A DNA stretch of 64,000 nt from Saprospiraceae bacterium (GTDB lineage: Bacteria; Bacteroidota; Bacteroidia; Chitinophagales; Saprospiraceae): NCBI GenBank assembly GCA_020630435.1, contig JAHDBJ010000025.1:1-64000 (forward strand), read 5' to 3'. Made by a program: the position numbers and the translations under genes. The notes beneath the pieces were generated by a model, which ran no database searches, was not told where the DNA came from, and worked only from the letters and a program-made list of their open reading frames with translations. Below, in pieces: positions 1 through 9,222 of the stretch; the stretch's first letter is position 1; each line of letters opens with the position of its first letter.

Positions 1-86
1 TTTTTTTCATAATCTTACGTGAGTACATTACTTTTGGGATGACTCATGTTTTTTAGTGCAGTTGAAAATGGTGAAATACCAAATGT

Positions 87-596
87 TTATATGCCTAGTT
101 TTTGTTTAACTAAGCTTGTTACATCATCAGATTCTTTAAAGTATATTAAAACACCTAAGCTAGAATCAAAGATATAATCGTAACCATTATCTTTCCCAAC
201 TTGAGAAATGGCGGTATTCACTCTATTTATAATAGGAGATAATAACTCTTCTCTCTTCTTTGCTAAGGCTTGTTGAACTTCAAATTCGTATTTTTGAATA
301 GCCTCTTGTTCAGATTTTAAAGCAGCCTCTTTTTCCTGTTGTTTTACAGGTGACATTGTGCCGCTTTCTACTTCTTTCATCGCAGCAATATAGTTTGCTT
401 GAAAAGCCTTTGCCATTTGCTCCCCTTTGGCTACCTTTTGTTTTTGGAATGCTTCCAACTTAGAGTTTGCACTCTTTACCTCGGGTAGTTCTGATAACAA
501 TTTTGCTGAGTTAATATGTCCTATCTTTTGTGCAATAAGGTTATTTGCTCCTAGTATCAATAGTGTGAAAGTAAGTACACTAACTAATTTCTTCAT
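87..596 (-). CDS. OmpH/Skp-family periplasmic chaperone
   Basis: The 169-residue product begins with a clear signal peptide (MKKLVSVLTFTLLILGANN...) ending near AQ at residue 23. It continues with the family's IGHINSAKLLSELPEV opening, a long charged helical section rich in K, E and Q (about residues 40-115), and a C-terminal segment with NGYDYIFDSS. This is the layout of OmpH/Skp proteins, trimeric periplasmic chaperones that hold unfolded outer-membrane proteins on the way to the BAM complex. Length matches the family. It is the only gene on its strand here, with no visible terminator in the 86 bases downstream. A TATCTTTG -7-like element lies at 630-637. Family assignment is firm; client range is inferred. 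Confidence 0.88.
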   Translation of the reverse strand: MKKLVSVLTFTLLILGANNLIAQKIGHINSAKLLSELPEVKSANSKLEAFQKQKVAKGEQMAKAFQANYIAAMKEVESGTMSPVKQQEKEAALKSEQEAIQKYEFEVQQALAKKREELLSPIINRVNTAISQVGKDNGYDYIFDSSLGVLIYFKESDDVTSLVKQKLGI

Positions 597-973
597 TTTA
601 AATTCAATTTGTGAAACAATAATTTATTACAAAGATAATCCTAGCATTGGAACTTATCTAATTTTTAACAGAAGATTAAAATTAGAGCAGCATTGATTTT
701 AGTAGATTTTTACTATAAAAACTTGATTAATAAACATTTGTGTGTTATACTGTGTTTAGCCGACTAAGAGAATGATTATAAATTATGACTTGGATGCTAA
801 CAGTTTTATAAGGAATAATCTAAAATTTTACATAAAAAATAATTTAATTTAAATAAAAAATCTTTCATGTCGTTGCATTTTTAGCAAACCAACTAAAGAC
901 TTTTCAGTCTAAATTGAGACTAGAAAATGGAGAGATAATGCTTACTGCATTTTGCTTAACTAAATAACAGATT
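597..973. other. Intergenic region between divergent genes
   Basis: A 377-bp AT-rich spacer between the OmpH-like gene and the sterol-desaturase-family gene. It must hold promoters for both directions. Apart from the -7-like TATCTTTG at 630-637, nothing convincing (no ORF, hairpin or RNA gene) was seen. Confidence 0.5.
630..637 (-). promoter_or_regulatory. Candidate Bacteroidota -7 element (TATCTTTG) for the OmpH-like gene
   Basis: On the minus strand the sequence reads TATCTTTG, a match to the TAnnTTTG -7 consensus of Bacteroidota sigma-ABfr promoters. It would give a leader of about 30 nt before the start at 596. No good TTG -33 element was seen at the usual spacing, so confidence is limited. 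Confidence 0.3.
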
Positions 974-2146
974 ATGCTAAAGTTACATTATTTGCCTTTG
1001 TTCATCCCCTTTTTATTTTTAGTTGTTTGTTTAGAATGGCTATATTCAAAACAACATAATATTAAAGCATTCAAGTTTGAAAGCACAGTATTAAATACAA
1101 GTTGTGGAATTATAGAACGTGCTTTAGACGTGTATATTTTTCTAGGACTATACCTCTGGATGGATTGGCTGTATGGTCATTTTGCAATGTTTCATTTTGA
1201 AAAAAATGGACTGTATTGGTTAATACTAACTATTTTATTAGATTTTATTATCTATTGGTTTCATAGAGGAGGGCATACCATTAATATCCTATGGGCGGCA
1301 CACGTCACGCATCATCAATCAGAAGAATTTAATTATACCGTTGCTTTTAGAAACAGTATCCTACCACACGTTTTTAGAGCTATTCCTATGAGTATTCTTC
1401 CTATTTTTGGGTTTACAGCTGAATCGATTCTTATTGCATTGACCATCTCTGGAATTTGGCAATTTTTCATTCATACCGCCACAATTCGGTCGCTTGGATG
1501 GCTTGAGTATTTTATGACGACACCCTCACACCATCGTGTTCATCATGCGAGTAACCCACAGTATATTGACAAAAACTTTGGAGGAATGTTTATCATCTGG
1601 GATAGATTATTTGGAACATTTCAACAAGAAAATGAAGAAGCAAAATATGGTTTAAAAAATAGCTTTACAAGTTTAAATCCTGTTCGAGCTTTTACCCATG
1701 TATATGTAGATTTATATAATTCGAGCTGTAGTACATCCAACTGGAAGGAGAAGTTGTATATTTGGTTTGGAAGGCCCGATTTTTTTTATGAAAAATATGT
1801 CAAAAAAAGTTTGACAGAGGAAGTAACGAACCCGATTTCTCCGTCAATTATTTTTTACACCAGTATTCAAATTGTAGTACTAACTACTTTATTGACTTTA
1901 GCACTAGTTTTTGAAAATTATTTTATTTCAGAATTGAATTTGCTGATTCGAGGAATGCTTGTCGTTTCTGTAATTATTGTATGCAGTTTAATGGAAAATA
2001 AACGTTGGACGTTTTTTTTAGAAGGATTAAGGTTAATAGCTTGTATACTGATATTAATTATTTTGGCTTTACCCTCATTCTTGTCTATTGTTTTCTTTAG
2101 TGTTTTTATATTAAGTTTAGTCTGGATATTAAGTATAAATGCTTGA
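974..2146 (+). CDS. Sterol desaturase / fatty acid hydroxylase family membrane protein
   Basis: A 390-residue multi-pass membrane protein with the histidine clusters of the di-iron fatty-acid-hydroxylase superfamily: HRGGH at residues 97-101, HVTHH at 110-114 and HHRVHH at 186-191, plus an isolated His in FIHTATI near 167. These histidines coordinate two irons in the cytosolic face of the membrane. The family acts on lipids (sterol C5 desaturation, alkylglycerol cleavage, carotenoid or fatty-acid hydroxylation); the substrate cannot be read here. Residues from about 290 onward add three or four more hydrophobic segments, giving the longer form common in Bacteroidota. It stands alone, with 170 bp to the next gene. 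Confidence 0.85.
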   Translation: MLKLHYLPLFIPFLFLVVCLEWLYSKQHNIKAFKFESTVLNTSCGIIERALDVYIFLGLYLWMDWLYGHFAMFHFEKNGLYWLILTILLDFIIYWFHRGGHTINILWAAHVTHHQSEEFNYTVAFRNSILPHVFRAIPMSILPIFGFTAESILIALTISGIWQFFIHTATIRSLGWLEYFMTTPSHHRVHHASNPQYIDKNFGGMFIIWDRLFGTFQQENEEAKYGLKNSFTSLNPVRAFTHVYVDLYNSSCSTSNWKEKLYIWFGRPDFFYEKYVKKSLTEEVTNPISPSIIFYTSIQIVVLTTLLTLALVFENYFISELNLLIRGMLVVSVIIVCSLMENKRWTFFLEGLRLIACILILIILALPSFLSIVFFSVFILSLVWILSINA

Positions 2147-2320
2147 CTTTTTGCAAAATCAGCACAACTTGAAGGAGAAATATATTATAGAAAAAATTAT
2201 CTCGTATTTCAAAGCTGTTTGTCAAATTGTCGTTATATTTGAATTTTATTCAAATTTGAGTGTTTGAATGAAATTCGCTAAACATCTATTTTAACTTCAA
2301 GCCTTACAAAAAAACTGATT

Positions 2321-4210
2321 ATGAGTAAAATAACCGTCAAAGCAGGGAAAACAGAACTAACCCTACGAAAAAGCCAAAAGTATGTTGGTATTAAAACTAA
2401 GGAAAGTGAATTGGTAGCAAAATCAATTGAAAGTGATGAAGACGTTAATAGCAAGATTCATGAAAATTTAGGCGGTTTTCAGATTGTTACATTGAAGCGT
2501 AGTAGTCGGAGGGTTTCTCTAGATGAAAAATTAGATGAAGTAAGAAAAAAAGATTCCGTAGAAGTAGGAACACACGTTTATTATAGTGAAAAAAGTCGTA
2601 AACCAATTGTGGCAACGGGAGATATTTATATCATTTTTGCAGATGGAACAGATAAATCTGAACAACAGATGGTGCTTGATGAATATGCTTTAAAAGTAGT
2701 TGCTAATAAAGGAGAGAATAGAATAGTGGCTAGAGTGACGGATAAATCACCCAACCCTTTAAAAGTAGCAGCTTATTTACAAGATATATCTTTGGTGAAA
2801 TTAGCTGAACCAGATTTAGACTCTATTGTAGATGAATATATGCCTGTTGCAGCTCCAACAGACGGATTGTTTAAGCACGAATGGCATTTGAGAAATGAGG
2901 GGGTTATTATTGATGCGAATTGGCGGATTAAGAAAGGTGCGGATGCAAAAGTAATTGACGCTTGGGATCGATTGGGGAATATGGGATCTAAAGATATAAC
3001 GATTGCCGTTATCGATAATGGATTTGATTTATCGCATCCTGATTTAAAAGATAGGGTTGTGCATCAATATGATTTGTGGACGAATTCTAAAAATGTTCTA
3101 CAAGGAGATCCGACTTATACACATGGTACGCCCTGTGCTAGTGTAGCATTGGCTCGTAGTAATGGATCGGGTATTGTAGGAGCTGCCCCCAATGCTAAGT
3201 TTATGCCGATTAGTGGTACTTCCTTTGGATGGCAGGCGACCGAAAAGATGTTTCAACATTGTATTGATAATGGTGCGGATGTTATCAGTTGTAGTTGGGG
3301 GACAACAGAATCCCAATTTGCGCTCAATGCACTAAAAGCAGAAGCCATAGCCAAAGCCGCTAGAGAAGGACGTAATGGAAAAGGAGCGGTTATTTGTTAT
3401 GCTGCTGGAAATGAGGGTTTGGATTATGTAAATTATTATTCTGCACATCCCGATGTAATTTGTGTAGGAGCAAGTACGAGTAAAGACGAACACGCTACCT
3501 ATTCCAATAGAGGACGAGAAGTAACGATTGTAGCACCATCTAATGGCGATTGGCCTATTACCGCTTCTAGGGCTTCTTGGGATAATGGAGTCTCGTGGGA
3601 GGTAGGAGCTTACCGTTACTGGTGGGATGGTATCGATAGAAGTGCGCACCATAAACACTTTGGAGGAACATCTAGTGCTACCCCTCTAGTTGCAGGCATC
3701 TGTGCTTTAATGTTGACGGCAAATCCAGATTTGACCGCCAAGGACGTCAAGCAAATTTTAATTGATACAGCAGATAAAATTGGTGATCCTTTAGAATACA
3801 ATACAGAAGGGCATTCTTTAAAATATGGTTACGGACGAGTGAATGCTGATAAGGCTGTAAAAGAAGCATTAAGATTGAAAGACACAGGAGGTATACCAGA
3901 AGAAGTAGAAGAAGATATTAAAAAGGGAAGGGGCATCTTTCGTTTTAATGTTGAGAAGAAAAAACCAGAGGGCTTTGGAGTGCAGATAGGTGCTTTTGCT
4001 GAATATGGTAATGTGTTAATCCAGGTAGAAAAACTGCAATCTGCTTTTAAACAACCGATAATTGTCAGTATCAACGAACTGGATGGTCAAACGGTTTATA
4101 AAGTTGTGGTCGGCGACTTTGATGATAAATCAGATGCCTCTCGGCTCAAAAAAGTAATGAAAGAAGCAGGGGTGAAAGGATTTGTACGAAATATTAAAGA
4201 TTTAGCATAA
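2321..4210 (+). CDS. Subtilisin-like (S8) serine peptidase with C-terminal SPOR domain
   Basis: A 629-residue protein with a complete S8 catalytic triad: Asp232 in IAVIDNGFDLSHP, His268 in THGTPCASVA and Ser451 in GGTSSATPLVAG, with the oxyanion Asn364 in AAGNEG. Residues 1-180 are an unassigned N-terminal region that may act as a prodomain. After a short linker, about residues 550-629 (VQIGAFAEYG..., YKVVVGDFDDKSDA) look like a SPOR domain, which normally binds peptidoglycan stripped of stem peptides. No signal peptide or membrane segment is visible at the start (MSKITVKAGKTELTLRKSQK), which conflicts with a periplasmic SPOR role. The small membrane-protein gene starts 13 bp downstream and may be co-transcribed. 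Confidence 0.86.
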   Translation: MSKITVKAGKTELTLRKSQKYVGIKTKESELVAKSIESDEDVNSKIHENLGGFQIVTLKRSSRRVSLDEKLDEVRKKDSVEVGTHVYYSEKSRKPIVATGDIYIIFADGTDKSEQQMVLDEYALKVVANKGENRIVARVTDKSPNPLKVAAYLQDISLVKLAEPDLDSIVDEYMPVAAPTDGLFKHEWHLRNEGVIIDANWRIKKGADAKVIDAWDRLGNMGSKDITIAVIDNGFDLSHPDLKDRVVHQYDLWTNSKNVLQGDPTYTHGTPCASVALARSNGSGIVGAAPNAKFMPISGTSFGWQATEKMFQHCIDNGADVISCSWGTTESQFALNALKAEAIAKAAREGRNGKGAVICYAAGNEGLDYVNYYSAHPDVICVGASTSKDEHATYSNRGREVTIVAPSNGDWPITASRASWDNGVSWEVGAYRYWWDGIDRSAHHKHFGGTSSATPLVAGICALMLTANPDLTAKDVKQILIDTADKIGDPLEYNTEGHSLKYGYGRVNADKAVKEALRLKDTGGIPEEVEEDIKKGRGIFRFNVEKKKPEGFGVQIGAFAEYGNVLIQVEKLQSAFKQPIIVSINELDGQTVYKVVVGDFDDKSDASRLKKVMKEAGVKGFVRNIKDLA

Positions 4211-4223
4211 TAAGCTCATTTGA

Positions 4224-4670
4224 ATGATACCCATAGAAGTTATTTTTGAACCCATATATAATAGTAATGATCTCTCCTTTTGGCTAGGAGCAGGTCTTGG
4301 AACCTTCGGCTTGATAATGTGTCTATTATTATTAAAAATTAAAAAAAATATATGGGCAATGTTAGCGTTTTTTGCTACGCTAATTGCGTTTTCTACTGCC
4401 TTTTTTGGATGGTGGGCAAAAGCAAAAACAATACCTGTTACCATTACCGAAGATACCTTTCAAACTCAATATGGCACAACCAAACTAAGAGATATTAAAT
4501 CGGCATTTATCCAAGATAATAATAGCGAAACGGGTGTGATTAAACGAAAAAATGCGAAGATTTTAGTCGTAAGAACAACGAGCGAACAAGTTCATGTTTT
4601 GTCTGAACTAGATTTTCCCATAGAAGATGTAAAAACAGCCCTTGATAAAGCGATATTTGCATTGGAGTAG
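4224..4670 (+). CDS. Small two-helix membrane protein with PH-like C-terminal domain
   Basis: A 148-residue protein with two hydrophobic segments (about residues 16-37 and 43-64) followed by a soluble domain whose pattern (VTITEDTFQTQYGTTKLRDIKSAFIQ... KILVVRTTSEQVHVLSE) resembles bacterial PH-like domains that follow membrane helices. Function is unknown. It starts 13 bp after the S8/SPOR peptidase gene, so the two probably form an operon, and it ends before the hairpin at 4701-4732. The family label is by pattern only. Confidence 0.6.
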   Translation: MIPIEVIFEPIYNSNDLSFWLGAGLGTFGLIMCLLLLKIKKNIWAMLAFFATLIAFSTAFFGWWAKAKTIPVTITEDTFQTQYGTTKLRDIKSAFIQDNNSETGVIKRKNAKILVVRTTSEQVHVLSELDFPIEDVKTALDKAIFALE

Positions 4671-4700
4671 GGTAGATGTTTTTGTAAATTAGAATAATAA

Positions 4701-4732
4701 AAAAGACGATCCTGTATACAGAATCGTCTTTT
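4701..4732. terminator. Bidirectional intrinsic terminator
   Basis: Inverted repeat AAAAGACGAT / ATCGTCTTTT with CTG/CAG inner pairs and one C-A mismatch, lying between the + strand membrane-protein gene and the - strand tRNA-His. The A and T runs at each foot allow termination in both directions. Confidence 0.75.
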
Positions 4733-4744
4733 GATTTTAAAGAG

Positions 4745-4819
4745 GGTAGAAGACGGGATTTGAACCCGCGGCCTCCGGAACCACAATCCGGCGCTCTAAC
4801 CAGCTGAGCTACAACTACC
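4745..4819 (-). tRNA. trnH: tRNA-His (GTG anticodon), acceptor stem with two U-U mismatches
   Basis: The minus strand folds as a tRNA. The D arm is GCTC...GAGC, the anticodon stem CCGGA/TCCGG holds loop TTGTGGT (anticodon GTG, His), and the T arm GCGGG/CCCGT holds loop TTCAAAT. The extra 5' G(-1) facing C73, the identity mark of tRNA-His, is present at 4819 and 4745. CCA is not encoded. The acceptor stem is odd: 5' GUAGUUG faces 3' CUUCUAC, leaving U5-U68 and U6-U67 unpaired between good flanking pairs. The type call is secure; whether the gene is fully functional is open. The hairpin at 4701-4732 is its likely terminator. Confidence 0.92.
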
Positions 4820-4891
4820 ATTTGCTATTTAAGAAAGCGGTGCAAAAATAGAATAGTTCCGCTTGATAAGAAAATTTTTTTAAACTTTTTT

Positions 4892-5689
4892 TTATTGTGC
4901 TGTTGGTTTTTCTGGCATTAAGGTAAAGGTTCTAGTGACAGGATTAAGGGGGGTATCAATTTTTTCCCCATCTTTATCCACCAATGTTAGGGTAATCGTA
5001 TTTTCGCCCATTGGCAAACCGTCTAGGTAGTAAGGCTGCCATTTATCTATCAGCAATACTTGCCCATTAATGTCCGCTTTGACTTTATTACCAGTGGGAG
5101 AGATTGTAGTGTTTTTTAAATAAAAATCCAACATGACTCTTTTAGTATCATTCGCTCCTGTATATGTTCCTTTCGGTCTTGAGTAGAAAACCATTGGTTC
5201 GTTGATGTCTTCAGAAGCAGTTATAGTATTTCCTTTAATGCTTACTTTTTTGGCAACATGGGCATCATTCGTTTTAATACTTTCGTGGTAAGAACGAGAT
5301 AAAAAAGCTAATAAGTAATGCTCGCCATCACCTATAGAATAATCAAAATCTGCCGTGTATTTAGCAGCATAAGGAGCATTATCGACAATCAAGTGGATAT
5401 GTTGACCTTTTCCAGAGTTGGCACATACTTTTTGTTCTACGTCTGGTGTCTGTTCCCCTAATTTGTATTTTTCCCCTTCAACATTGAAGTTGAATTTGCC
5501 ATTTTTAAAGCTAAAACCGTTAATTTTTGCATCGCTAAAAGCATAAGAATTTGCAAAGGGTTCGATAGATACACCACTATCAGAGCTTGCTTCTGCTTTA
5601 GGCTCTTGATCGGCAGTAGAATTATTAGGCGTTGTATTACACGCAAGAAAGAATAGTAATAGAAATAAGAATAAAATATTTGCCTTCAT
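4892..5689 (-). CDS. Hypothetical lipoprotein
   Basis: The reading frame is open from 5746, but the ATG at 5689 is chosen because it gives a standard lipoprotein signal, MKANILFLFLLLFFLACNTTP, with lipobox LAC. The 265-residue product would be lipidated at that Cys and sit in the inner or outer membrane. After an acidic, low-complexity stretch, the rest is beta-rich, including a probable Ig-like segment near the C-terminus (PMGENTITLTLVDKDGEKIDTPLNPVT split across strands). I recognise no family with confidence. It follows rho on the same strand with about 50 bp between the proposed start and the rho stop, so it may be co-transcribed with rho. Confidence 0.72.
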   Translation of the reverse strand: MKANILFLFLLLFFLACNTTPNNSTADQEPKAEASSDSGVSIEPFANSYAFSDAKINGFSFKNGKFNFNVEGEKYKLGEQTPDVEQKVCANSGKGQHIHLIVDNAPYAAKYTADFDYSIGDGEHYLLAFLSRSYHESIKTNDAHVAKKVSIKGNTITASEDINEPMVFYSRPKGTYTGANDTKRVMLDFYLKNTTISPTGNKVKADINGQVLLIDKWQPYYLDGLPMGENTITLTLVDKDGEKIDTPLNPVTRTFTLMPEKPTAQ

Positions 5690-5738
5690 AGTTATTTTGT
5701 TATTTTGACTATAGAAAGTTACTATGTGTTCATTTACT

Positions 5739-7334
5739 TTATCCATTCATACTAACCAAGAACTCACTATTGTTCATCGTTCCTCTCATTTGAGATAGCA
5801 TGAATTCCATTGCTTCATCAGGCTTCATATCTGCTAGATGACGGCGTAGGATGAACATTCTTTGTAAAGTATCTTTATCCATCAATAACTCTTCTCTACG
5901 AGTACTCGATTTTGTTACATCAATGGCAGGATATAAACGTTTATTGGCTAAGGATCTATCCAGTTGTAATTCCATGTTACCTGTTCCTTTGAACTCCTCA
6001 AATATGACACTATCCATTTTAGAACCAGTATCAATAAGTGCAGTAGCAAGTATCGTTAAAGAACCACCATATTCTATATTCCGTGCTGCTCCAAAGAACT
6101 GTTTAGGTTTATGAAGTGCATTGGCTTCAACTCCACCAGAAAGTACTTTTCCGCTAGCAGGTGCCACAGTATTATATGCTCGTGCTAATCGAGTAATCGA
6201 GTCTAGCAAAATAACGACATCGTGACCACATTCTACGAGTCTTTTGGCTTTTTCTAATACAATATTTGCTACTCGTACATGGTCGTCTGCAGGCTCATCA
6301 AACGTTGAAGCGATTACTTCAGCTTTTACACTGCGTTTCATATCTGTTACTTCCTCAGGTCTTTCGTCTATTAAGAGAATTAGTAAATAGCATTCAGGAT
6401 GATTCTTTGCGATAGCGTTTGCAACATCTTTTAATAAAAATGTTTTTCCTGTTTTAGGTTGTGCGACTATCAATCCTCTTTGTCCTTTACCAATAGGAGT
6501 GAAGAGATCAATTAGCCTGTTGCCATAGTCTTTTCCTGTAGTATTGACAAGGTTGAATTTTTCTCTAGGAAAAAGAGGTGTCAAATAATCAAAAGGAACA
6601 CGATCTCGGATTTCTTCTGTTGAAAGACCATTAATTCTAGAGACTCTTAAAAGCGCAAAGTATTTTTCACCTTCTTTAGGAGGACGGATAAAACCTCTTA
6701 CAGTATCTCCAGTTCTTAATCCAAAAAGTTTGATTTGTGAAGGGGAGACATAAATATCGTCAGGAGAAGTCAAATAATTATAATCAGCAGAGCGCAAAAA
6801 ACCATAACCATCAGGCATCATTTGTAGTACACCTTCACCTTCTACAATCCCATCTAAATCGATATCAAATTTTTTACTATTCTCTTTTCTATTATCTTCT
6901 GGTTTCCACTTTTCTCTTTCTCTTGGTGGCGGCGGTGGTGGACTAGGTTTTCGTTCTTTGACTATTTTTGGCTCTTCTCGCTCATTTTTTGACGCCACAA
7001 CCTTATTATTCTCCTCTTTTTTCGTGCGAGGGCGGCGCTTGCGAGGTTCTTTTTTCATTGTTGGTGCTTCTTTCTCCTCTTTTACTTTTTCCTTCTTTGT
7101 AGTGTTCTCCGCTTTTTTTCGTTTCGGCTTCGGAGACTCTTTCTTTTTGGGAGGTTCTGCTTTTTCACTCGCTTTAGGTGTTTTTTCTCCACCTGCATTC
7201 AAGGCTTGTTCGTCAAGTATCTTGTATATTAACTCTTGCTTGTTTAACCGCTTATAATTTTTTAGTTCCAATCTTTCAGCCAAGTCTTTCAACTCAGGAA
7301 CAAGCATTTCATTAAGTTGCAAAATGTCGTACAT
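5739..7334 (-). CDS. rho: Transcription termination factor Rho
   Basis: The 531-residue protein is the hexameric RNA helicase that ends transcription on untranslated RNA. Order: N-terminal Rho helical domain (1-45), a disordered insert of about 110 residues rich in K, E, R and P (46-155, with a poly-Pro run), an RNA-binding cold-shock-like domain (165-235, with GYGFLRS), and the RecA-type motor. In the motor are the P-loop [12 protein letters not shown] (Lys297), [10 protein letters not shown], and [13 protein letters not shown] of Walker B/R-loop. E. coli Rho has about 419 residues, so the insert accounts for the extra length; such inserts are known in Bacteroidota. The 577-bp upstream gap may hold a leader used for Rho autoregulation, but this is inference. 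Confidence 0.97.
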   Translation of the reverse strand: MYDILQLNEMLVPELKDLAERLELKNYKRLNKQELIYKILDEQALNAGGEKTPKASEKAEPPKKKESPKPKRKKAENTTKKEKVKEEKEAPTMKKEPRKRRPRTKKEENNKVVASKNEREEPKIVKERKPSPPPPPPREREKWKPEDNRKENSKKFDIDLDGIVEGEGVLQMMPDGYGFLRSADYNYLTSPDDIYVSPSQIKLFGLRTGDTVRGFIRPPKEGEKYFALLRVSRINGLSTEEIRDRVPFDYLTPLFPREKFNLVNTTGKDYGNRLIDLFTPIGKGQRGLIVAQPKTGKTFLLKDVANAIAKNHPECYLLILLIDERPEEVTDMKRSVKAEVIASTFDEPADDHVRVANIVLEKAKRLVECGHDVVILLDSITRLARAYNTVAPASGKVLSGGVEANALHKPKQFFGAARNIEYGGSLTILATALIDTGSKMDSVIFEEFKGTGNMELQLDRSLANKRLYPAIDVTKSSTRREELLMDKDTLQRMFILRRHLADMKPDEAMEFMLSQMRGTMNNSEFLVSMNG

Positions 7335-7911
7335 AATTATGTATTAATAATTCAGATAAATTTTGTTGTATTAGTGTAAGGTATTAGATAGGTATGTTTT
7401 ATTTTAAAAAAATTCTAATTTGTGGGCATATAATATTAAATGCAGTTTCTTTGAAACTTTAAATGTTATCAATCTATTCTAATCATATCTTTCTGAAAAT
7501 AAAAAGTCAAATACTCTCCTGTCTAAACCATCAATTCTAAAGAAATGAAATGTGGACTTAATTTGAAAGGAGAAGTTTAACTTCACATCAAGTAACACTA
7601 ATGACACTGTAATCATTATGATCAATGTTATTGACAATATATGTATTATAATACTCGTAAATTTAATTCCAATTCACAAAAAAAGGAGGACTATAATAAA
7701 TAGGAAAAAATTAATCTCTCTTTTAAAACTATTTGGGGCGAAAGATTGATATGGTAACGCAAATTTAAACTAATTTTTGAATTCAAATAGTATATTTGCA
7801 AAAATTATTAAAATTATTTTCTTTTATTCTTCCCATGAAGGAACGAAATAGTAAGGGCTATTGTTTTTACCTAATTCAAAATCAATTTATTAAAAGACAA
7901 ATTTAAAATTA
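7335..7911. other. Intergenic region between divergent rho and serS
   Basis: A 577-bp AT-rich spacer. I see a small palindrome AGTTTC-ttt-GAAACT at 7444-7458 and a TATATTTG -7-like element at 7791-7798 facing serS. No ORF or recognised RNA was found. Long leaders for rho are common, so part of this may be untranslated RNA. Confidence 0.5.
7791..7798 (+). promoter_or_regulatory. Candidate -7 element (TATATTTG) upstream of serS
   Basis: TATATTTG fits the Bacteroidota TAnnTTTG consensus and would give a leader of roughly 110 nt before serS. The only nearby TTG (7777-7779) is too close to be a standard -33 element. Confidence 0.35.
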
Positions 7912-9189
7912 ATGTTACAAGTAAATTTTATTAGAGAAAACTTAGAAATTGTAAAACAAGGATTAATAAAACGAGGATTTCAGAATATTGATGATACTTT
8001 AAAAGCTGTTTTAGAAACAGATGATAGCCGAAAAAAGACTCAAAGTGAACTGGATGATCTCTTAGCTCAAAGTAATAAATTGGCAGGTGAAATTGGCCAA
8101 CTTTATAAACAAGGTAAAAAAGAAGAAGCCGAAAATAAAAAAATAAGCGTTGCTAAACTAAAAGAAGCGGCTAAAATCCTTCAAGACAATTTAACACAGG
8201 CTAAAAGTACACTAGAAGAATACTTGTTGAACATTCCTAATATTCCTCATCGTACTGTTCCACAAGGCAAAGGGGAGAATGATAATGAAGTTTACAAAGC
8301 ATGGGACAAGGCTTTTCCCGATTTAAAGGATGCTAAACTGCCACACTGGGAATTAGCAAAAAAATATGAATTGATTGATTTTGAAATGGGAGCAAAAATA
8401 ACAGGAGCTGGTTTCCCTTTGTATACTGGTAAAGGTGCGAAGTTACAACGTGCTTTAATCAATTTTTTCTTGGATGCTGCTGAAGAAGCAGGTTATCAAG
8501 AAGTTATTCCTCCCCATGTTGTTAATGAAGCGAGTGCTAGAGGAACAGGGCAACTCCCCGATAAAGAAGGACAGATGTATCATATTCAAATTGATGATTT
8601 GTATATGATACCTACTGCAGAAGTACCAGTTACCAATATTTTTAGAGATGTCATCCTTCATCAAAACGATTTACCCAAAAAGCTGAGTGGCTACACGCCA
8701 TGTTTTAGAAGAGAAGCAGGATCTTATGGTGCGCATGTTAGAGGATTGAATCGATTGCATCAGTTTGACAAAGTTGAGATTGTTCGTGTGGAACATCCTG
8801 ATAAATCTTATGATGCCCTACAAGAGATGCTGAAACACGTTGAAGGACTTCTGGATAAATTAGAATTGCCTTATCGTATACTGCGTCTATGTGGTGGGGA
8901 TATTGGTTTTACATCAGCTCTGACATTTGATTTTGAGGTCTACTCTGCTGCTCAAGAGCGTTGGTTAGAAGTAAGTTCTGTTTCTAATTTTGAAACCTTT
9001 CAAAGTAATCGTTTAAAATTACGATATAAAAATGAAAAGGGTAAAAAAGCATTAGCACATACGCTGAATGGAAGTGCATTAGCGCTCCCTAGAATAGTAG
9101 CAGCATTATTAGAAAATCATCAAACAACAGATGGTATAAATATTCCAAAAGCCTTATGGAAGTATACCCAATTTGAAAAAATTAGTTAA
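7912..9189 (+). CDS. serS: Serine--tRNA ligase
   Basis: The 425-residue class II aminoacyl-tRNA synthetase charges tRNA-Ser (and tRNA-Sec where present). Residues 1-110 form the antiparallel coiled-coil arm that recognises the long variable arm of tRNA-Ser. The catalytic core shows MIPTAEVPVTN, the motif 2 region CFRREAGSYGAHVRG, and motif 3 LNGSALALPRIVAALLENHQ. Length matches the family. The start is the ATG beginning MLQVNFIRENLEIV, which fits the conserved N-terminus. The SpoIIM-like gene begins 33 bp downstream, suggesting a shared transcript. Confidence 0.97.
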   Translation: MLQVNFIRENLEIVKQGLIKRGFQNIDDTLKAVLETDDSRKKTQSELDDLLAQSNKLAGEIGQLYKQGKKEEAENKKISVAKLKEAAKILQDNLTQAKSTLEEYLLNIPNIPHRTVPQGKGENDNEVYKAWDKAFPDLKDAKLPHWELAKKYELIDFEMGAKITGAGFPLYTGKGAKLQRALINFFLDAAEEAGYQEVIPPHVVNEASARGTGQLPDKEGQMYHIQIDDLYMIPTAEVPVTNIFRDVILHQNDLPKKLSGYTPCFRREAGSYGAHVRGLNRLHQFDKVEIVRVEHPDKSYDALQEMLKHVEGLLDKLELPYRILRLCGGDIGFTSALTFDFEVYSAAQERWLEVSSVSNFETFQSNRLKLRYKNEKGKKALAHTLNGSALALPRIVAALLENHQTTDGINIPKALWKYTQFEKIS

Positions 9190-9222
9190 AGATTTTGAAT
9201 CTTTGATTGTTATATTCCCAAT

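Noticed and set aside
4540-4821. 93-codon frame on the minus strand across the tRNA
   Set aside because: It translates the tRNA-His gene and its terminator; the MVVVAQLVRAPDCGSGGRGF-type peptide is a well-known false ORF from tRNA genes.
6958-7257. Phe/Ser-rich + strand frame opposite the Rho insert
   Set aside because: It mirrors the Lys/Glu-rich codons of rho, so its Phe/Ser content is an artefact of strand.
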